From contig JAYVEG010000189.1 of assembly GCA_043748985.1 (NCBI GenBank), positions 1 to 29,467 on the forward strand: a stretch of DNA of 29,467 bases, in the 5' to 3' direction. Position 1 is the stretch's first letter. Every line of letters begins with the position of its first letter. This DNA is from JBBROS01 sp043748985. Lineage in GTDB: Bacteria; Pseudomonadota; Alphaproteobacteria; Acetobacterales; Acetobacteraceae. Shown here one piece after another: positions 1 to 9,639 of the stretch. Below the pieces are notes generated by a model. That model was not told the DNA's origin. It saw nothing but the letters and a program-made list of their open reading frames with translations, and made no database searches. The translations under genes were made by a program, and so were the position numbers.

Positions 1-1170
1 CTGGATTTCGCCGTCATCGGTCACCTGACCGAAACCGGCCATATCGTCATCAAGCACGCCAACCGGATCGAGGCGGACATCCCCCTCGACCCCCTGGCCG
101 AGCAGGCGCCGCTCTACCACCGGCCCATGACGGACACCCCGAAGCAGCCGCCACTCGGCCCGGTCCCGGACCCTGTCGGCCTGGTCCCGGCACTCGAAAC
201 CCTCATCGCCTGTCCCGATCTCTGCAGCCGGGCCTGGATCTGGAACCAGTACGACAGCACCATCGGCGGCCAGACCGCCAAACGCCCCGGCCAGGCCGAC
301 GCCGCCATCGTCCGTATCGAGGGCCACGCCCGCGCCCTCGCCCTCACCACCGACGTCACCCCCCGCTACTGCGCCGCAGACCCCGAAATGGGCGCCGCCC
401 AGGCCGTCGCCGAAGCCTGGCGCAACATCACCGCCACCGGCGCCTTGCCGCTCGCCATCACCGACAACATGAACTTCGGCAACCCCGAGAAACCCGAGAT
501 CATGGGCCAATTCGCCGCCTGCGTGCGCGGCATCTCCGCGGCCTGCCTGGCCCTGGACTTCCCGGTCGTCTCCGGCAACGTCAGCCTCTACAACGAGACC
601 GAAGGCCGCGGCATCCTCCCGACCCCCGCGATCGGCGGCCTCGGCGTGATCGAGGACGCGGCCAAAGCGGTCGGCCACGCCCTGCGCCCAGGCCTGTCGC
701 TGGTGCTGATCGGCGCGACCCTGGGCCATCTCGGCCAATCCCTGTGGCTGCGCGAGATCGCCGGCCGCGAAGCAGGCCCCCCCCCTCCGGTCGACCTCGC
801 GGTGGAGCGGCGCAACGGCGACTTCGTCCGCGCCGAAATCCTGTCGGGCCGCGTAGCCGCCTGCCACGACGTCAGCGACGGCGGCCTCCTGGTCGCGGTC
901 ACCGAGATGGCGCTATCCGGCGACACCGGCGTCACGCTCGAGGCCACGGGCGACCACGCCTTCTGGTTCGGCGAGGACCAGGCCCGCTACATCCTGGCGA
1001 CAGATGAACCCTCGGACCTGATGGCAGCCGCCGCAGCCGCAGGCGTCCCGGCCAGCCGTCTCGGCAAAGCCGATGGCAACGGTTTGAAACTGCCGGGTGC
1101 AATGACAATATCGTTGGAACGGCTGCGGGAGGCGCATCAGCGTTTCTTCCTGGCCTGGATGGGGACTTGA
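1..1170 (+). CDS. purL: Phosphoribosylformylglycinamidine synthase subunit PurL, 3' part
   Basis: The reading frame is open from the first base of the window, so this is the C-terminal 389 residues of a protein normally about 730-740 long. PurL performs the ATP-dependent amidation of FGAR to FGAM in purine synthesis, with PurQ and PurS supplying ammonia in the split-subunit form. Visible family signatures are the DNMNFGNPEKPEIM block, the SGNVSLYNET block and HDVSDGGLLVAVTEMAL near the C-terminus, which belong to the second AIR-synthase-like half. An internal ATG at 127 is not the start, because clear PurL sequence (LAEQAPLYHRP) precedes it. The next gene begins 4 nt after the stop, so purL heads a + strand run with the BolA and glutaredoxin genes. 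Identification is firm; the upstream half lies outside the window. Confidence 0.96.
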   Translation: MDFAVIGHLTETGHIVIKHANRIEADIPLDPLAEQAPLYHRPMTDTPKQPPLGPVPDPVGLVPALETLIACPDLCSRAWIWNQYDSTIGGQTAKRPGQADAAIVRIEGHARALALTTDVTPRYCAADPEMGAAQAVAEAWRNITATGALPLAITDNMNFGNPEKPEIMGQFAACVRGISAACLALDFPVVSGNVSLYNETEGRGILPTPAIGGLGVIEDAAKAVGHALRPGLSLVLIGATLGHLGQSLWLREIAGREAGPPPPVDLAVERRNGDFVRAEILSGRVAACHDVSDGGLLVAVTEMALSGDTGVTLEATGDHAFWFGEDQARYILATDEPSDLMAAAAAAGVPASRLGKADGNGLKLPGAMTISLERLREAHQRFFLAWMGT

Positions 1171-1174
1171 CCGC

Positions 1175-1411
1175 ATGGCGATGGTTGCAAGCGATATCGA
1201 GGCCCTGATCAAGCAGGCCATGCCGGACGCGGTCGTCACCATCGACGACCTCGCCGGAGACGGTGACCACTACGCCGCGACCGTGGTCAGCACCGCGTTC
1301 AAGGGCAAGTCCCGCGTTCAACAACATCAACTGGTCTACGCCGCCCTCCAGGGCCGCATGGGCGGCGCGCTGCACGCCTTGGCGCTACAGACCTCCGTCC
1401 CCACCGAATAG
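1175..1411 (+). CDS. BolA/IbaG-family protein
   Basis: This 78-residue protein has the BolA fold pattern: an N-terminal helix (IEALIKQAMPDAVVTIDDL), a GDHYAATVVS strand region, and the FKGKSRVQQHQLVYAALQGRMG segment that contains the conserved RVxxHxxVY core. BolA proteins pair with CGFS monothiol glutaredoxins to bind or hand on [2Fe-2S] clusters, and the next gene is exactly such a glutaredoxin, so the pair very probably works as a complex in the cytosol. The ATG at 1175 lies 4 nt after the purL stop; a second in-frame ATG at 1181 is possible. Family assignment is secure; which BolA subtype it is cannot be read with certainty, so no symbol is given. Confidence 0.92.
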   Translation: MAMVASDIEALIKQAMPDAVVTIDDLAGDGDHYAATVVSTAFKGKSRVQQHQLVYAALQGRMGGALHALALQTSVPTE

Positions 1412-1422
1412 GAGAACCCAAG

Positions 1423-1772
<350 letters not shown>

Positions 1773-1776
<4 letters not shown>

Positions 1777-2522
1777 CAAAATCCAAACCCTCTCCCGTCG
1801 GGAGAGGGTTGGGCCAGCGTTCGGCCGCAACCCCGAATTTCCCCGGCTACCCCCAAACAGCGCTCCCTTTCCTGACCGCTCTGGCCCGGAACAATGAAAA
1901 ATCCTGGTTCGAAGCCAACCGAGCCACCTACGAAGCCGCGATCAAGGCCCCGACGTCAGCCCTAATCGACGCCGTCAGCGCCGCCCTAAGCCAGCGAGAA
2001 CTCCCCCTCGAAGGCACGCCCAAACGCTCTCCCTTCCGCATCCACCGAGATGTCCGCTTCAGCAAGGACAAGTCGCCCTACAAGACCAATATCGGAACCG
2101 TCTGGTATCGCCAGGGCAGTGGCAAGGATGGGGCAGGCATCCTATATTTTCACCTGGCGCCGACCGGCTGCTTCGCCGCCACCGCCTTCTACATGCCGGA
2201 CCCCGAGGTCCTGGGCGCCATCCGCGAACGCATCCGCGTCCATCCCGGCAAGTTCCACGTCATGAACAAGGCGTTGCTCGACCGCGGCCTGATGCTGGAC
2301 ACGTCCGAATCCTTGAGCCGCATGCCCAAGGGCTTCGAAGACATGGCCGCTGCCCCCGTGGCGCCGTTCATCCGGTTCAAGTCCTACATCGTGCGCCGCG
2401 CGTTGCCGGACGCGATCGTCCAAAGCCCGGAGCTGATCGACGCGATCGTGGACCTGGCGGCAGACAGCTTGCCGCTTCTCCACTTCGGCTGGGCGGCGAT
2501 GGACGAGGCCCGCACCGGTTAA
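1773..2522 (+). CDS. DUF2461 (TIGR02453-type) family protein
   Basis: The 249-residue product has the hallmarks of DUF2461: FPGYPQTALPFLTALARNN followed by KSWFEANRATYEA near the N-terminus, then FRIHRDVRFSKDKSPYKTN and IYFHLAP-like/GCFAATAFYMP segments. Its biochemical role is not known to me. The start is uncertain. GTG at 1773 overlaps the glutaredoxin stop and would allow translational coupling, but then residues 5-13 are encoded by a palindromic repeat (1786-1810) that also occurs elsewhere in the window. The only other near start is TTG at 1809, which sits directly on the end of that repeat. The conserved domain begins at about residue 23, so either choice leaves it intact. Family call strong, start weak. 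Confidence 0.85.
1786..1810. repeat. GGGAGAGGG palindromic repeat, copy 1
   Basis: A perfect inverted repeat with 11-bp arms (AACCCTCTCCC / GGGAGAGGGTT) and a 3-nt loop (GTC). A second copy with 10-bp arms and loop GTT lies at 12192-12214 between other genes. A similar dispersed palindrome is common between genes in GC-rich proteobacteria. Here it falls just after the glutaredoxin stop and inside the annotated N-terminus of the DUF2461 gene. It could act as a weak terminator or mRNA 3'-end stabiliser for the upstream genes; there is no U-tract. Confidence 0.8.
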
Positions 2523-2542
2523 CGCGTCCACCTGTTACAAAT

Positions 2543-2558
2543 TTGCACCGGCGTGCAA
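2543..2558. other. Short hairpin after the DUF2461 gene
   Basis: TTGCAC and GTGCAA form a perfect 6-bp stem with a 4-nt loop, 20 nt after the stop of the DUF2461 gene. There is no T-run after it. It may assist transcript ending together with the larger hairpin at 2580-2599, but function is only inferred. Confidence 0.3.
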
Positions 2559-2579
2559 CGCACCGTTTACGAAAAGGTC

Positions 2580-2599
2580 GACGGCCGGTGCCGGCCGTC
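2580..2599 (-). terminator. Possible terminator between convergent genes
   Basis: GACGGCCGG and CCGGCCGTC form a perfect 9-bp stem with a 2-nt spacer. Read on the - strand, the stem is followed by GACC and a run of four T, so it could terminate the MFS permease transcript; on the + strand no T-tract follows. It lies in the 218-nt gap between two convergent genes, where a bidirectional terminator is expected. Confidence 0.45.
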
Positions 2600-2740
2600 C
2601 CACACACCCGATGGCAGCAACCGGGCATGCGGTTCGAATGCCCGCCGGGCTGGCACATCGGACGGGGCGGCGGCCGCTGCTTCGGTAACCGCTAAGTCTC
2701 GGACCGCGTAGACTCCTCGGCAGGGCGTCGGCGTGGCTCC

Positions 2741-4033
2741 TTATCCCTCGATACGCGACGTCTTCTTCGTGTCCCGCATGGTCGCATAGACCGTCAGCGA
2801 AGCCGCGATCAGCACGGTGATGTAGATGAAAAACCAGCTCTCGTGCCCGGCGTCCTTGAACTGCAGCGCCACATAGGGCGCCGAGCCCCCGAACACGCTC
2901 GCCGCCACCGCATAGGGCAGGCCCACACCCAACGCCCGCACCCCGGCCGGGAACAGCTCCGCCTTCACCACGGCATTGATGCTGGTGTAGCCGCTGACGA
3001 TCAGCAGCGCGAACAGCAGCAGCCCCAGGATGGTGGTTAAATCCCTCGTGCCGGCGATGGTGGTCATGATCCAGTAGGTGCACAGCGTGCCCATGATGCC
3101 GAACCACAACAGCACCGGCTTGCGGCCCACCCGGTCGCTGATGGCGCCCAGGACGGGCTGCATGGCAGCAAACGCGAACAGCGTGATGAAGCTCAGCAGG
3201 TTGGCCTGCTCGCGCGGCAGCTTCACGGTGTTGGCCAGGAAGGTCGGCATGTAGGTGCTGAAGGTATAGAACGCCGCCGTGCCGCCCATCGTCAGGCCGA
3301 ACACCAGGAACAGCTCCTTGGGGTGTCGAAACACGCCGCGCAGAGGACTTTCGGTGCGGGTCTTGGCGGCGGCCAGGAACTCCCCGCTCTCCTCCAGGTT
3401 GCGCCGGAGATAAAAGCCGTAGACCGCACACAGGGCCCCGAGCAAGAAGGGCACGCGCCAGCCCCAGGATTCCAGCTGCGCCGACGTGAACAGCCCCTGC
3501 ATGATCAACAGCACGAACGCCGCCAGCACCTGGCCGCCGATAAGCGTCACATACTGGAACGAGCTGTAGAAGCCGCGATGCTTGCTGCCTGCGATCTCCG
3601 ACAGATACGTGGCCGACGTCGCGTATTCGCCGCCTAGGCTCAGGCCCTGCAACAGCCGCGCAGCCAGCAGCAGCGCCGGCGCCCATACGCCGATGACGGC
3701 ATAGGTCGGAATGACGGCGATGATCAGCGATCCCCCGCACATGAGCATCACCGACAGCGTCAGCGCCGCCCGCCTGCCACGCTTGTCGGCGTAGTTGCCC
3801 AGCAGCAGGCCGCCGATCGGGCGGATCAGGAACCCGATGGCATAGATGCCGAAGACGGTAAGAAACTGAGCCGTCGGGTCATTGCTGGCGCTGAAGAACT
3901 TCGCGAAATACAGCGCGAACGAATTGTAGACGTAAAAGTCGTACCACTCGATGAGGTTGCCGATCGAGCCGCCGAAGATGTTCTTGATCCGGCGCCCGAC
4001 ATCCGCGGGCCGCTCGTCGCTCAGCGGATTCAT
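2741..4033 (-). CDS. MHS-family MFS transporter (metabolite:H+ symporter)
   Basis: A 430-residue, 12-helix permease of the major facilitator superfamily, MHS branch. The N-terminus IGNLIEWYDFYVYNSFALY is diagnostic of this branch, followed by the loop 2-3 motif GNYADKRGRRAAL, the LLQGLSLGGEYATSATYLSE block of helix 4-5, and the second-half DRVGRKPVL motif. Members import carboxylates, 2-oxoglutarate, citrate, proline or betaine with protons; the substrate cannot be read from sequence. I chose ATG at 4033 (MNPLSDERPAD) because the preceding in-frame residues look non-conserved and a GGTGAG sits about 8 nt upstream; ATG at 4081 or GTG at 4123 would add 16-30 residues. It is divergent from mutS with a short shared promoter region. 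Confidence 0.92.
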   Translation of the reverse strand: MNPLSDERPADVGRRIKNIFGGSIGNLIEWYDFYVYNSFALYFAKFFSASNDPTAQFLTVFGIYAIGFLIRPIGGLLLGNYADKRGRRAALTLSVMLMCGGSLIIAVIPTYAVIGVWAPALLLAARLLQGLSLGGEYATSATYLSEIAGSKHRGFYSSFQYVTLIGGQVLAAFVLLIMQGLFTSAQLESWGWRVPFLLGALCAVYGFYLRRNLEESGEFLAAAKTRTESPLRGVFRHPKELFLVFGLTMGGTAAFYTFSTYMPTFLANTVKLPREQANLLSFITLFAFAAMQPVLGAISDRVGRKPVLLWFGIMGTLCTYWIMTTIAGTRDLTTILGLLLFALLIVSGYTSINAVVKAELFPAGVRALGVGLPYAVAASVFGGSAPYVALQFKDAGHESWFFIYITVLIAASLTVYATMRDTKKTSRIEG

Positions 4034-4160
4034 GCTGCTATGGCTCACCGGACATCCCCACGTCTTTAATCTCTCAGCCATGTCTAGTAACCACAGCCGT
4101 GCCACGCAATCGCGCACCGCCACGCATGACGCCCACCCGCGTCGCCGCTACAGTCGCCCG

Positions 4161-6752
4161 ATGCCCGATAACGCCCCACCCGTTACGAGAGCCGACAACG
4201 CCTCGCCCACCATGGCGCAATGGTTCGCGCTGAAGGCGGAGAACCCGGACGCGTTGCTGTTCCTGCGCATGGGCGATTTCTACGAGCTGTTCTTCGAGGA
4301 TGCCGAGGCCGCCGCCACAGCCCTCGATATCGCGCTCACCAGGCGCGGCGAGCACCAGGGCGCGCCCATCCCCATGTGCGGCGTCCCCGTCCACGCCGCC
4401 GAGGCCTATCTCGCCCGCCTCATCCGCCGCGGCTTCCGCGTGGCCGTCGCCGAACAGATGGAGGACCCGAAGGCCCGCACCGGCAAGGGCCCCCTGAAGC
4501 GCGCCGTCGTCCGCCTGGTCACACCGGGCACGCTGACGGAAGACAGCCTGCTGGAGCCGCACCGGCCCAACATCCTGCTCGCACTGGTGCCCGGGGCAAT
4601 GCTGGGTGCCGCCTGGCTCGATGTGAGCACCGGCCTGTTCGAGACGGCCGCCATGCTCGCCGCCGACCTCCCTGCCCTGCTTGGCCGGCTGGAACCTGCG
4701 GAGATATTGGCGCCCGCCGCCATCCCGCTGCACGACTGGGAAGACCGCCGCGGCCCCGAGACGCTGATCCCGCACGCAGAGGCAGCCCGCCGCCGGGTCG
4801 CGCAGGCCTTCGCGGTCGCCAGCCTCGATGCGTTCGGCGCCTTCACCGACCCCGAAGCGGTGGCGGCGGCCGTGGCGCTGGATTACGTGCAGTCTTCGGC
4901 GGCCGGGCAGATGCCGCGCCTGTCCCGCCCGGTGCCGCAGGGGGATGCGGGCCAGATGATGCTGGACGCCGCGACGCGGGCGAGCCTGGAGATCACCCGG
5001 TCGCTGGACGGCGGCACGACGCACACGCTGCTGGCGGCTTCGTCCTGCACGCTCACTGCACCCGGCGCCCGCCTTCTCGCCGGCTGGCTCTCGGCCCCGT
5101 TGCTCGACACGGTCCGCATCGCTGCGCGCCAGGACGGCTGGTCGTGGCTGCTGCTGCAGCCGGGACCCTTGGCGCGCCTGCGTGACGCGCTGCGCGGCCT
5201 GCCGGACCTGCCGCGCGCCATGGGCCGCCTGTCGCTCGGCCGCGCAGCACCCCGTGACATGGGGGCGGTGCTGACGACCCTGCTGGCCGCGGCCGCGATC
5301 GATGCGGCGCTGGACGGAAGCCCGTTCATGGCAGCGCTGCACGGGATCGACCCCTCTCTGGCGCATCTGCTGCAGGCGGCGCTGGCCGACCCCTTGCCGG
5401 CGCGGCTGGACGATGGCGGCGTGATCGCGCCCGGCTACGACGGGCAGCTCGATGCGCACCGGGCACTGCGCGACGACAGCCGCAAGGTGGTGGCCGGCCT
5501 GCAGCTCGACTACGCGCAGCGGTATGGGGTGGCGTCACTGAAGATCCGCCACCACACGCAACTCGGCTACGTCATCGAGGCGCCGGGCACCGCGGCGGAG
5601 GCGTTGCGCCTGCATCCGGACCTGACGATGCGGCAGTCGATGACCAACTCGGTCCGATTCAGCAATGCGGAGCTGGCGGCGCTGGATCGCCGTATCAACG
5701 AGGCGGCAGAGGCGGCGGCGGCGCGTGAGACGCGGGTGTTCCGGCATCTGCTGGACGAGGTCCTGCGCCAGGCCGGCCCGCTGCTGGATTGCGCGGCGGC
5801 CCTCGCCCGGCTCGATGTGCTGCAATCCTGCGCGCGCCTGGCCGAGGGCGGGCGCTGGACCCGGCCGCTGGTGGACGACAGCGACGCCTTCACGATCGAT
5901 GCCGGACGCCACCCGGTGGTGGAGGCCGCCCTGGGCAAATCCGCCGCCTTCATCCCGAACCACACGGACCTGTCGCCACATCGCCGCATCCTGCTGCTGA
6001 CCGGGCCGAACATGGCCGGGAAATCCACCTTCCTGCGGCAGAACGCCGTGATCGTGATCCTGGCGCAGGCCGGGCTGCCGGTGCCGGCGACGGCGGCGCG
6101 GATCGGCGTCGTCGACCGCCTGTTCTCCCGCGTGGGCGCCGCCGACGACCTGGCCCGCGGCCGCAGCACCTTCATGGTGGAAATGACGGAGACGGCCGCC
6201 ATCCTCAACCAGGCCGGCCCCCGGTCGCTGGTGGTGGTGGACGAGATCGGCCGCGGCACCTCCACGCTGGACGGGTTGGCGATCGCCTGGGCAGTGCTGG
6301 AGGCGCTGCATGGCAACGTGCGCTGCCGGACCATCTTCGCGACCCATTTCCACGAGCTGGCCCGGTTGGGCGCGCAGATGCCGCGCCTGTGCCCGCACAC
6401 GATGCGGGTGAAGGAGTTCCGCGGCAGCGTGGTGTTCCTGCATGAGGTGGCAGAGGGCGCGGCAGGCCGCTCCTGGGGCGTGCACGTCGCGGGCCTGGCA
6501 GGCGTGCCGGCCGCAACGGTGCGGCGGGCCGGCACCCTGTTGGCCGCCTTGGAGCGAGAAGGGCACGGCAGGCCCGCCGACCTCCCGCTGTTCGCGGCCA
6601 TGGAGGCCACGGAGACGCCCGATCCGGACCCGCTCGCCGATGCGCTGGACACGCTCGACCCGGAGGCGCTGTCGCCGCGCGACGCGCTGGAAACCATCTA
6701 TCGTCTTAAGTCACTGTGGACTGTATCGAAAACGCGGACGCCGGTAAGCTGA
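4161..6752 (+). CDS. mutS: DNA mismatch repair protein MutS
   Basis: The 863-residue protein has the full MutS layout. An N-terminal mismatch-binding domain carries the Phe40-x-Glu42 wedge in LRMGDFYELFFEDA. Connector, lever and clamp domains follow. The C-terminal ATPase has Walker A GPNMAGKST (residues 615-623), Walker B with Asp694-Glu695 in VVVDEIGRGTSTLDG, and IFATHFHEL. It recognises mispairs and recruits MutL. The frame stays open upstream to 3951 across the start of the divergent transporter, but similarity to MutS begins only near MAQWFALKAENPD, so ATG at 4161 (or 4212) is the sensible start. The stop lies 5 nt before glnD, so the two are probably co-transcribed, an order seen in other alphaproteobacteria. 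The sequence is intact. Confidence 0.97.
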   Translation: MPDNAPPVTRADNASPTMAQWFALKAENPDALLFLRMGDFYELFFEDAEAAATALDIALTRRGEHQGAPIPMCGVPVHAAEAYLARLIRRGFRVAVAEQMEDPKARTGKGPLKRAVVRLVTPGTLTEDSLLEPHRPNILLALVPGAMLGAAWLDVSTGLFETAAMLAADLPALLGRLEPAEILAPAAIPLHDWEDRRGPETLIPHAEAARRRVAQAFAVASLDAFGAFTDPEAVAAAVALDYVQSSAAGQMPRLSRPVPQGDAGQMMLDAATRASLEITRSLDGGTTHTLLAASSCTLTAPGARLLAGWLSAPLLDTVRIAARQDGWSWLLLQPGPLARLRDALRGLPDLPRAMGRLSLGRAAPRDMGAVLTTLLAAAAIDAALDGSPFMAALHGIDPSLAHLLQAALADPLPARLDDGGVIAPGYDGQLDAHRALRDDSRKVVAGLQLDYAQRYGVASLKIRHHTQLGYVIEAPGTAAEALRLHPDLTMRQSMTNSVRFSNAELAALDRRINEAAEAAAARETRVFRHLLDEVLRQAGPLLDCAAALARLDVLQSCARLAEGGRWTRPLVDDSDAFTIDAGRHPVVEAALGKSAAFIPNHTDLSPHRRILLLTGPNMAGKSTFLRQNAVIVILAQAGLPVPATAARIGVVDRLFSRVGAADDLARGRSTFMVEMTETAAILNQAGPRSLVVVDEIGRGTSTLDGLAIAWAVLEALHGNVRCRTIFATHFHELARLGAQMPRLCPHTMRVKEFRGSVVFLHEVAEGAAGRSWGVHVAGLAGVPAATVRRAGTLLAALEREGHGRPADLPLFAAMEATETPDPDPLADALDTLDPEALSPRDALETIYRLKSLWTVSKTRTPVS

Positions 6753-6757
6753 CCGGA

Positions 6758-9589
6758 ATGTCTAACCCGCATCCTTGGACTGCCCTCCCCTGGCCCGAGC
6801 GTCCCGAAGACGCGACGCAGCTATTGACGTCCGCGATCGAGGCGATGCGGTCGCCTGGCAAGGCGGTCTCGCGTGAGACGGCGCTGGGCACATTCCGCCG
6901 GCATCTGGCGCGCGCGCAGCATCATGTGCAGGAGGGGTTCGAGGCGGGAACCTGGACCGGCCTGCAATCCGGAAGGCTGCTGGGGCGGCTGCTGGACGGG
7001 GTGATCACGGCGCTGCACGACTTCGCCACCTTGCAGACGCAGCAGGGCACGCCGGACCCGATGGCGGTCGCAGCCACCGGCGGCTACGGGCGCGGGGTCC
7101 TGGCGCCGTTCAGCGACATCGACCTGCTGTTCATCACCAATGCGGAACCGAGCCCGGGCACGCTCGCGACCGTGGAATACATGCTGTATTTCCTATGGGA
7201 CCTCGGCCTGAAGGTGGGGCACGCCACTCGCTCCGTCGCTGAATGCATCAGCCAGGCGGAGGCGGACCTGACCACCCGCACCAGCATGATCGACGCACGG
7301 CGCATCAGCGGCGACGAAGCGCTGTTCGATGCGTTCCAGACGGCCTTCCTGGCCTTCTGCTGCGAGGGTGGCGTCGGTGCCTTCATCACCGCCAAGCAGG
7401 CCGAACGGGATGCCCGGCACCGCCGCTATGGCGAGAGCCCGTTCCTGGTGGAGCCCAACATCAAGGAAGGGCGCGGCGGCCTGCGCGATCTGCAAACCCT
7501 GTACTGGATGACGCGCTACGTCTTCGGCGTGCAGGTGATGGGCGAGCTGGTCGGGCCCGAGAGCCCGGGCGGCGGCATACTCACGGCGCTGGAGGCCAAG
7601 CACGCCCGCCGGTCATGGGACTTCCTGTGGACCGTGCGGTTTCACCTGCACTACGTGGCGGGACGGGCCGAGGACCGGCTGACGTTCGACATGCAGCCCG
7701 TGGTCGGCGCGCGCATGGGCTACACCCGCCACGGCCGGCAGGATGGGGTGGAGCGGTTCATGCGCCACTACTTCCTGACGGCCCGCGAGATCACCCGCAT
7801 CACCGCCGTGCTCGAGCCTGCGGTCGTGCGCGCCGCGCTCGGTCCGCCGGCGATCGAGGCGGAGACCGACCCCTGGCTGCGCGAGCACAACTTCGTCCTG
7901 GCCGACGGCAAGCTGTTGGCAGCCCCCGGCCATGATTTCGAGCGCGAGCCGATCCAGATGCTGCGCATCCTGCAGGTGGCGCGCGACCGGATGCTGCAGC
8001 TGCATCCCCTGGCGATCCGCGCGCTGATCCGGCACGAGCGGCAGGCGATCACCCTACGCAACGACCCGGCGGCCGCGGCCCTGTTCCAGGACCTGCTGTG
8101 CGGCTCTGCACCGCAGCCGGAGGAGCATGCCCGCGAACACGGCCACGCGGAGGGCGCGCGCTGGCTGACGATCCTGAACGAGACCGGGTTCCTGGGCCGC
8201 TACATCCCGGACTGGGCCCGCATCGTCGGTCAGATGCAGTTCGACACCTACCATGTGTTCACCGTCGATGAGCATACGATCGAGGCGGTCCGGGTGCTGA
8301 ACGCGCTCGAGCGGGGGGACATGATGGAAGTGGCGCCGATCGCGAGCGAACTGGTGGAGGACCTGCAGTCCCGCCGGGCGCTGTATACGGCGACGTTGCT
8401 GCACGACATCGCGAAGGGGCGCGGCGGCGACCATTCCGAGCTGGGAGCCGAGCTGGCGCTGCAGATCGGGCCTGGCCTGGGACTGAGCGGGGAGGAGACG
8501 GACACCGTCTCGTGGCTCGTGCTGCACCACCTGCTGCTGAGCCAGACCGCGTTCAAGCGCGACATCGACGACCCCAAGACCATCATGGACCTGGCCGACA
8601 CGATCCAGTCGCCGGAGCGGCTGAAGCTGCTGCTGGTGCTGACGGTGGCAGACATGCGGGCGGTGTCGTCCAAGGTATGGAACGGCTGGAAGGCGACGCT
8701 GCTGAGAGAGCTGTATTCCCGGGTGGCCGACGTGCTGGCGGGCGGGCTGGCGACAACCGAGCGGGACGTGCGGGTGGCGCGGGCGAAGGAAGCAGCCGCA
8801 GCCATGCTGGCAGACTGGCCGGCGCAGGAGCGCGCGTTCTATCTGGGCCTGGGCTACCCGGGATACTGGCTCAGCTTCGACCCGGAGACCCATGCGCGCC
8901 ACGCGCGCCTGGTCCGGGATGCAGAGGCGCGCAACGCGCCGCTGACAGTCGATACGCAGCCATTGCCGGCACGGGCGGTGACGGAGGTGACTGTCTATAC
9001 GGCCGACCACGCCGGGCTGTTCAGCCGGATCGCCGGCGCGTTGGCGGTGGCCGGCGCAAGCATCGTCGACGCGCGGATCCATACGCTGACGAATGGCAGC
9101 GCGCTGGACACGTTCTGGATCCAGGATGCGGCCGGGGGCGCGTTCGATGCGCCGCACCGGCTGGCGCGGCTGCATGTGCTGGTGGACCAGGCGCTGTCGG
9201 GCCGGCTGGGACTGGACGGAGAGATCCGCAAGGCCGCCGGCGCGCTGATGGGGCGGCGGATGCGGGCGATCCATGTGCCGCCGCGGGTGGTGGTGGACAA
9301 CCGGGCCAGCAACACCCACACCGTGCTGGAGGTGAACGGACGCGACCGTCCCGGCCTGCTGCATGATGTAACGGCGGCAATCAGCGAACAGGGGCTACAG
9401 ATCGCCTCGGCGCACGTGACCACCTATGGCGTGCGGGCGGTTGACGTCTTCTATGTAAAGGACGTGTTCGGCCTGAAAGTGGAGAACGAGCGGAAGCTGG
9501 CGACGTTGCGGCTGGCGCTGCTGGCGGCGTTGCAACCGCCCGAGGATGCGGCGCCACCGCCACCGCGACGGGCGCCCGCCGCGGCCTGA
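6758..9589 (+). CDS. glnD: [Protein-PII] uridylyltransferase / uridylyl-removing enzyme GlnD
   Basis: At 943 residues this is a full-length GlnD, the glutamine sensor that uridylylates and deuridylylates PII proteins (GlnB/GlnK). Domains in order are the nucleotidyltransferase with GGYGRG (108-113) and the metal-binding Asp pair in FSDIDLLF (Asp120, Asp122); the helical GlnD linker with NIKEGRGGLRDLQTLYWM; the HD domain with LLHDIAKGRGGDHSELG (His549-Asp550), which performs UMP removal; and two C-terminal ACT domains, one starting near TEVTVYTADHAGLFSRIAG (about 742) and one near TVLEVNGRDRPGLLHDVT (about 855), that bind glutamine. ATG at 6758 was preferred to an upstream GTG at 6716, which would overlap mutS. 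The C-terminus is a Pro/Ala-rich tail. All catalytic residues are present. Confidence 0.97.
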   Translation: MSNPHPWTALPWPERPEDATQLLTSAIEAMRSPGKAVSRETALGTFRRHLARAQHHVQEGFEAGTWTGLQSGRLLGRLLDGVITALHDFATLQTQQGTPDPMAVAATGGYGRGVLAPFSDIDLLFITNAEPSPGTLATVEYMLYFLWDLGLKVGHATRSVAECISQAEADLTTRTSMIDARRISGDEALFDAFQTAFLAFCCEGGVGAFITAKQAERDARHRRYGESPFLVEPNIKEGRGGLRDLQTLYWMTRYVFGVQVMGELVGPESPGGGILTALEAKHARRSWDFLWTVRFHLHYVAGRAEDRLTFDMQPVVGARMGYTRHGRQDGVERFMRHYFLTAREITRITAVLEPAVVRAALGPPAIEAETDPWLREHNFVLADGKLLAAPGHDFEREPIQMLRILQVARDRMLQLHPLAIRALIRHERQAITLRNDPAAAALFQDLLCGSAPQPEEHAREHGHAEGARWLTILNETGFLGRYIPDWARIVGQMQFDTYHVFTVDEHTIEAVRVLNALERGDMMEVAPIASELVEDLQSRRALYTATLLHDIAKGRGGDHSELGAELALQIGPGLGLSGEETDTVSWLVLHHLLLSQTAFKRDIDDPKTIMDLADTIQSPERLKLLLVLTVADMRAVSSKVWNGWKATLLRELYSRVADVLAGGLATTERDVRVARAKEAAAAMLADWPAQERAFYLGLGYPGYWLSFDPETHARHARLVRDAEARNAPLTVDTQPLPARAVTEVTVYTADHAGLFSRIAGALAVAGASIVDARIHTLTNGSALDTFWIQDAAGGAFDAPHRLARLHVLVDQALSGRLGLDGEIRKAAGALMGRRMRAIHVPPRVVVDNRASNTHTVLEVNGRDRPGLLHDVTAAISEQGLQIASAHVTTYGVRAVDVFYVKDVFGLKVENERKLATLRLALLAALQPPEDAAPPPPRRAPAAA

Positions 9590-9639
9590 ACCAATCAGGA
9601 ACATCGGGCAAGATGCGCCTTGACTCGTTGCCGTAAAGA

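Noticed and set aside
2629..2652. GGTTCGAAT within a small stem, like a tRNA T arm
   Set aside because: No acceptor, D or anticodon arm can be built around it, so it is not a tRNA or a recognisable remnant.
3951..4160. N-terminal extension of mutS by 70 residues
   Set aside because: It would overlap the start of the divergent transporter, and MutS similarity begins only after 4161.
4074..5459. Long - strand ORF (461 aa) opposite mutS
   Set aside because: It is an antisense shadow of GC-rich codons; the product is Arg/Gln-rich without a family pattern, while the + strand encodes an intact MutS.
8054..9364. Long - strand ORF (436 aa) opposite glnD
   Set aside because: Same reason: low-complexity His/Gln/Arg product opposite a clear GlnD with all catalytic motifs.
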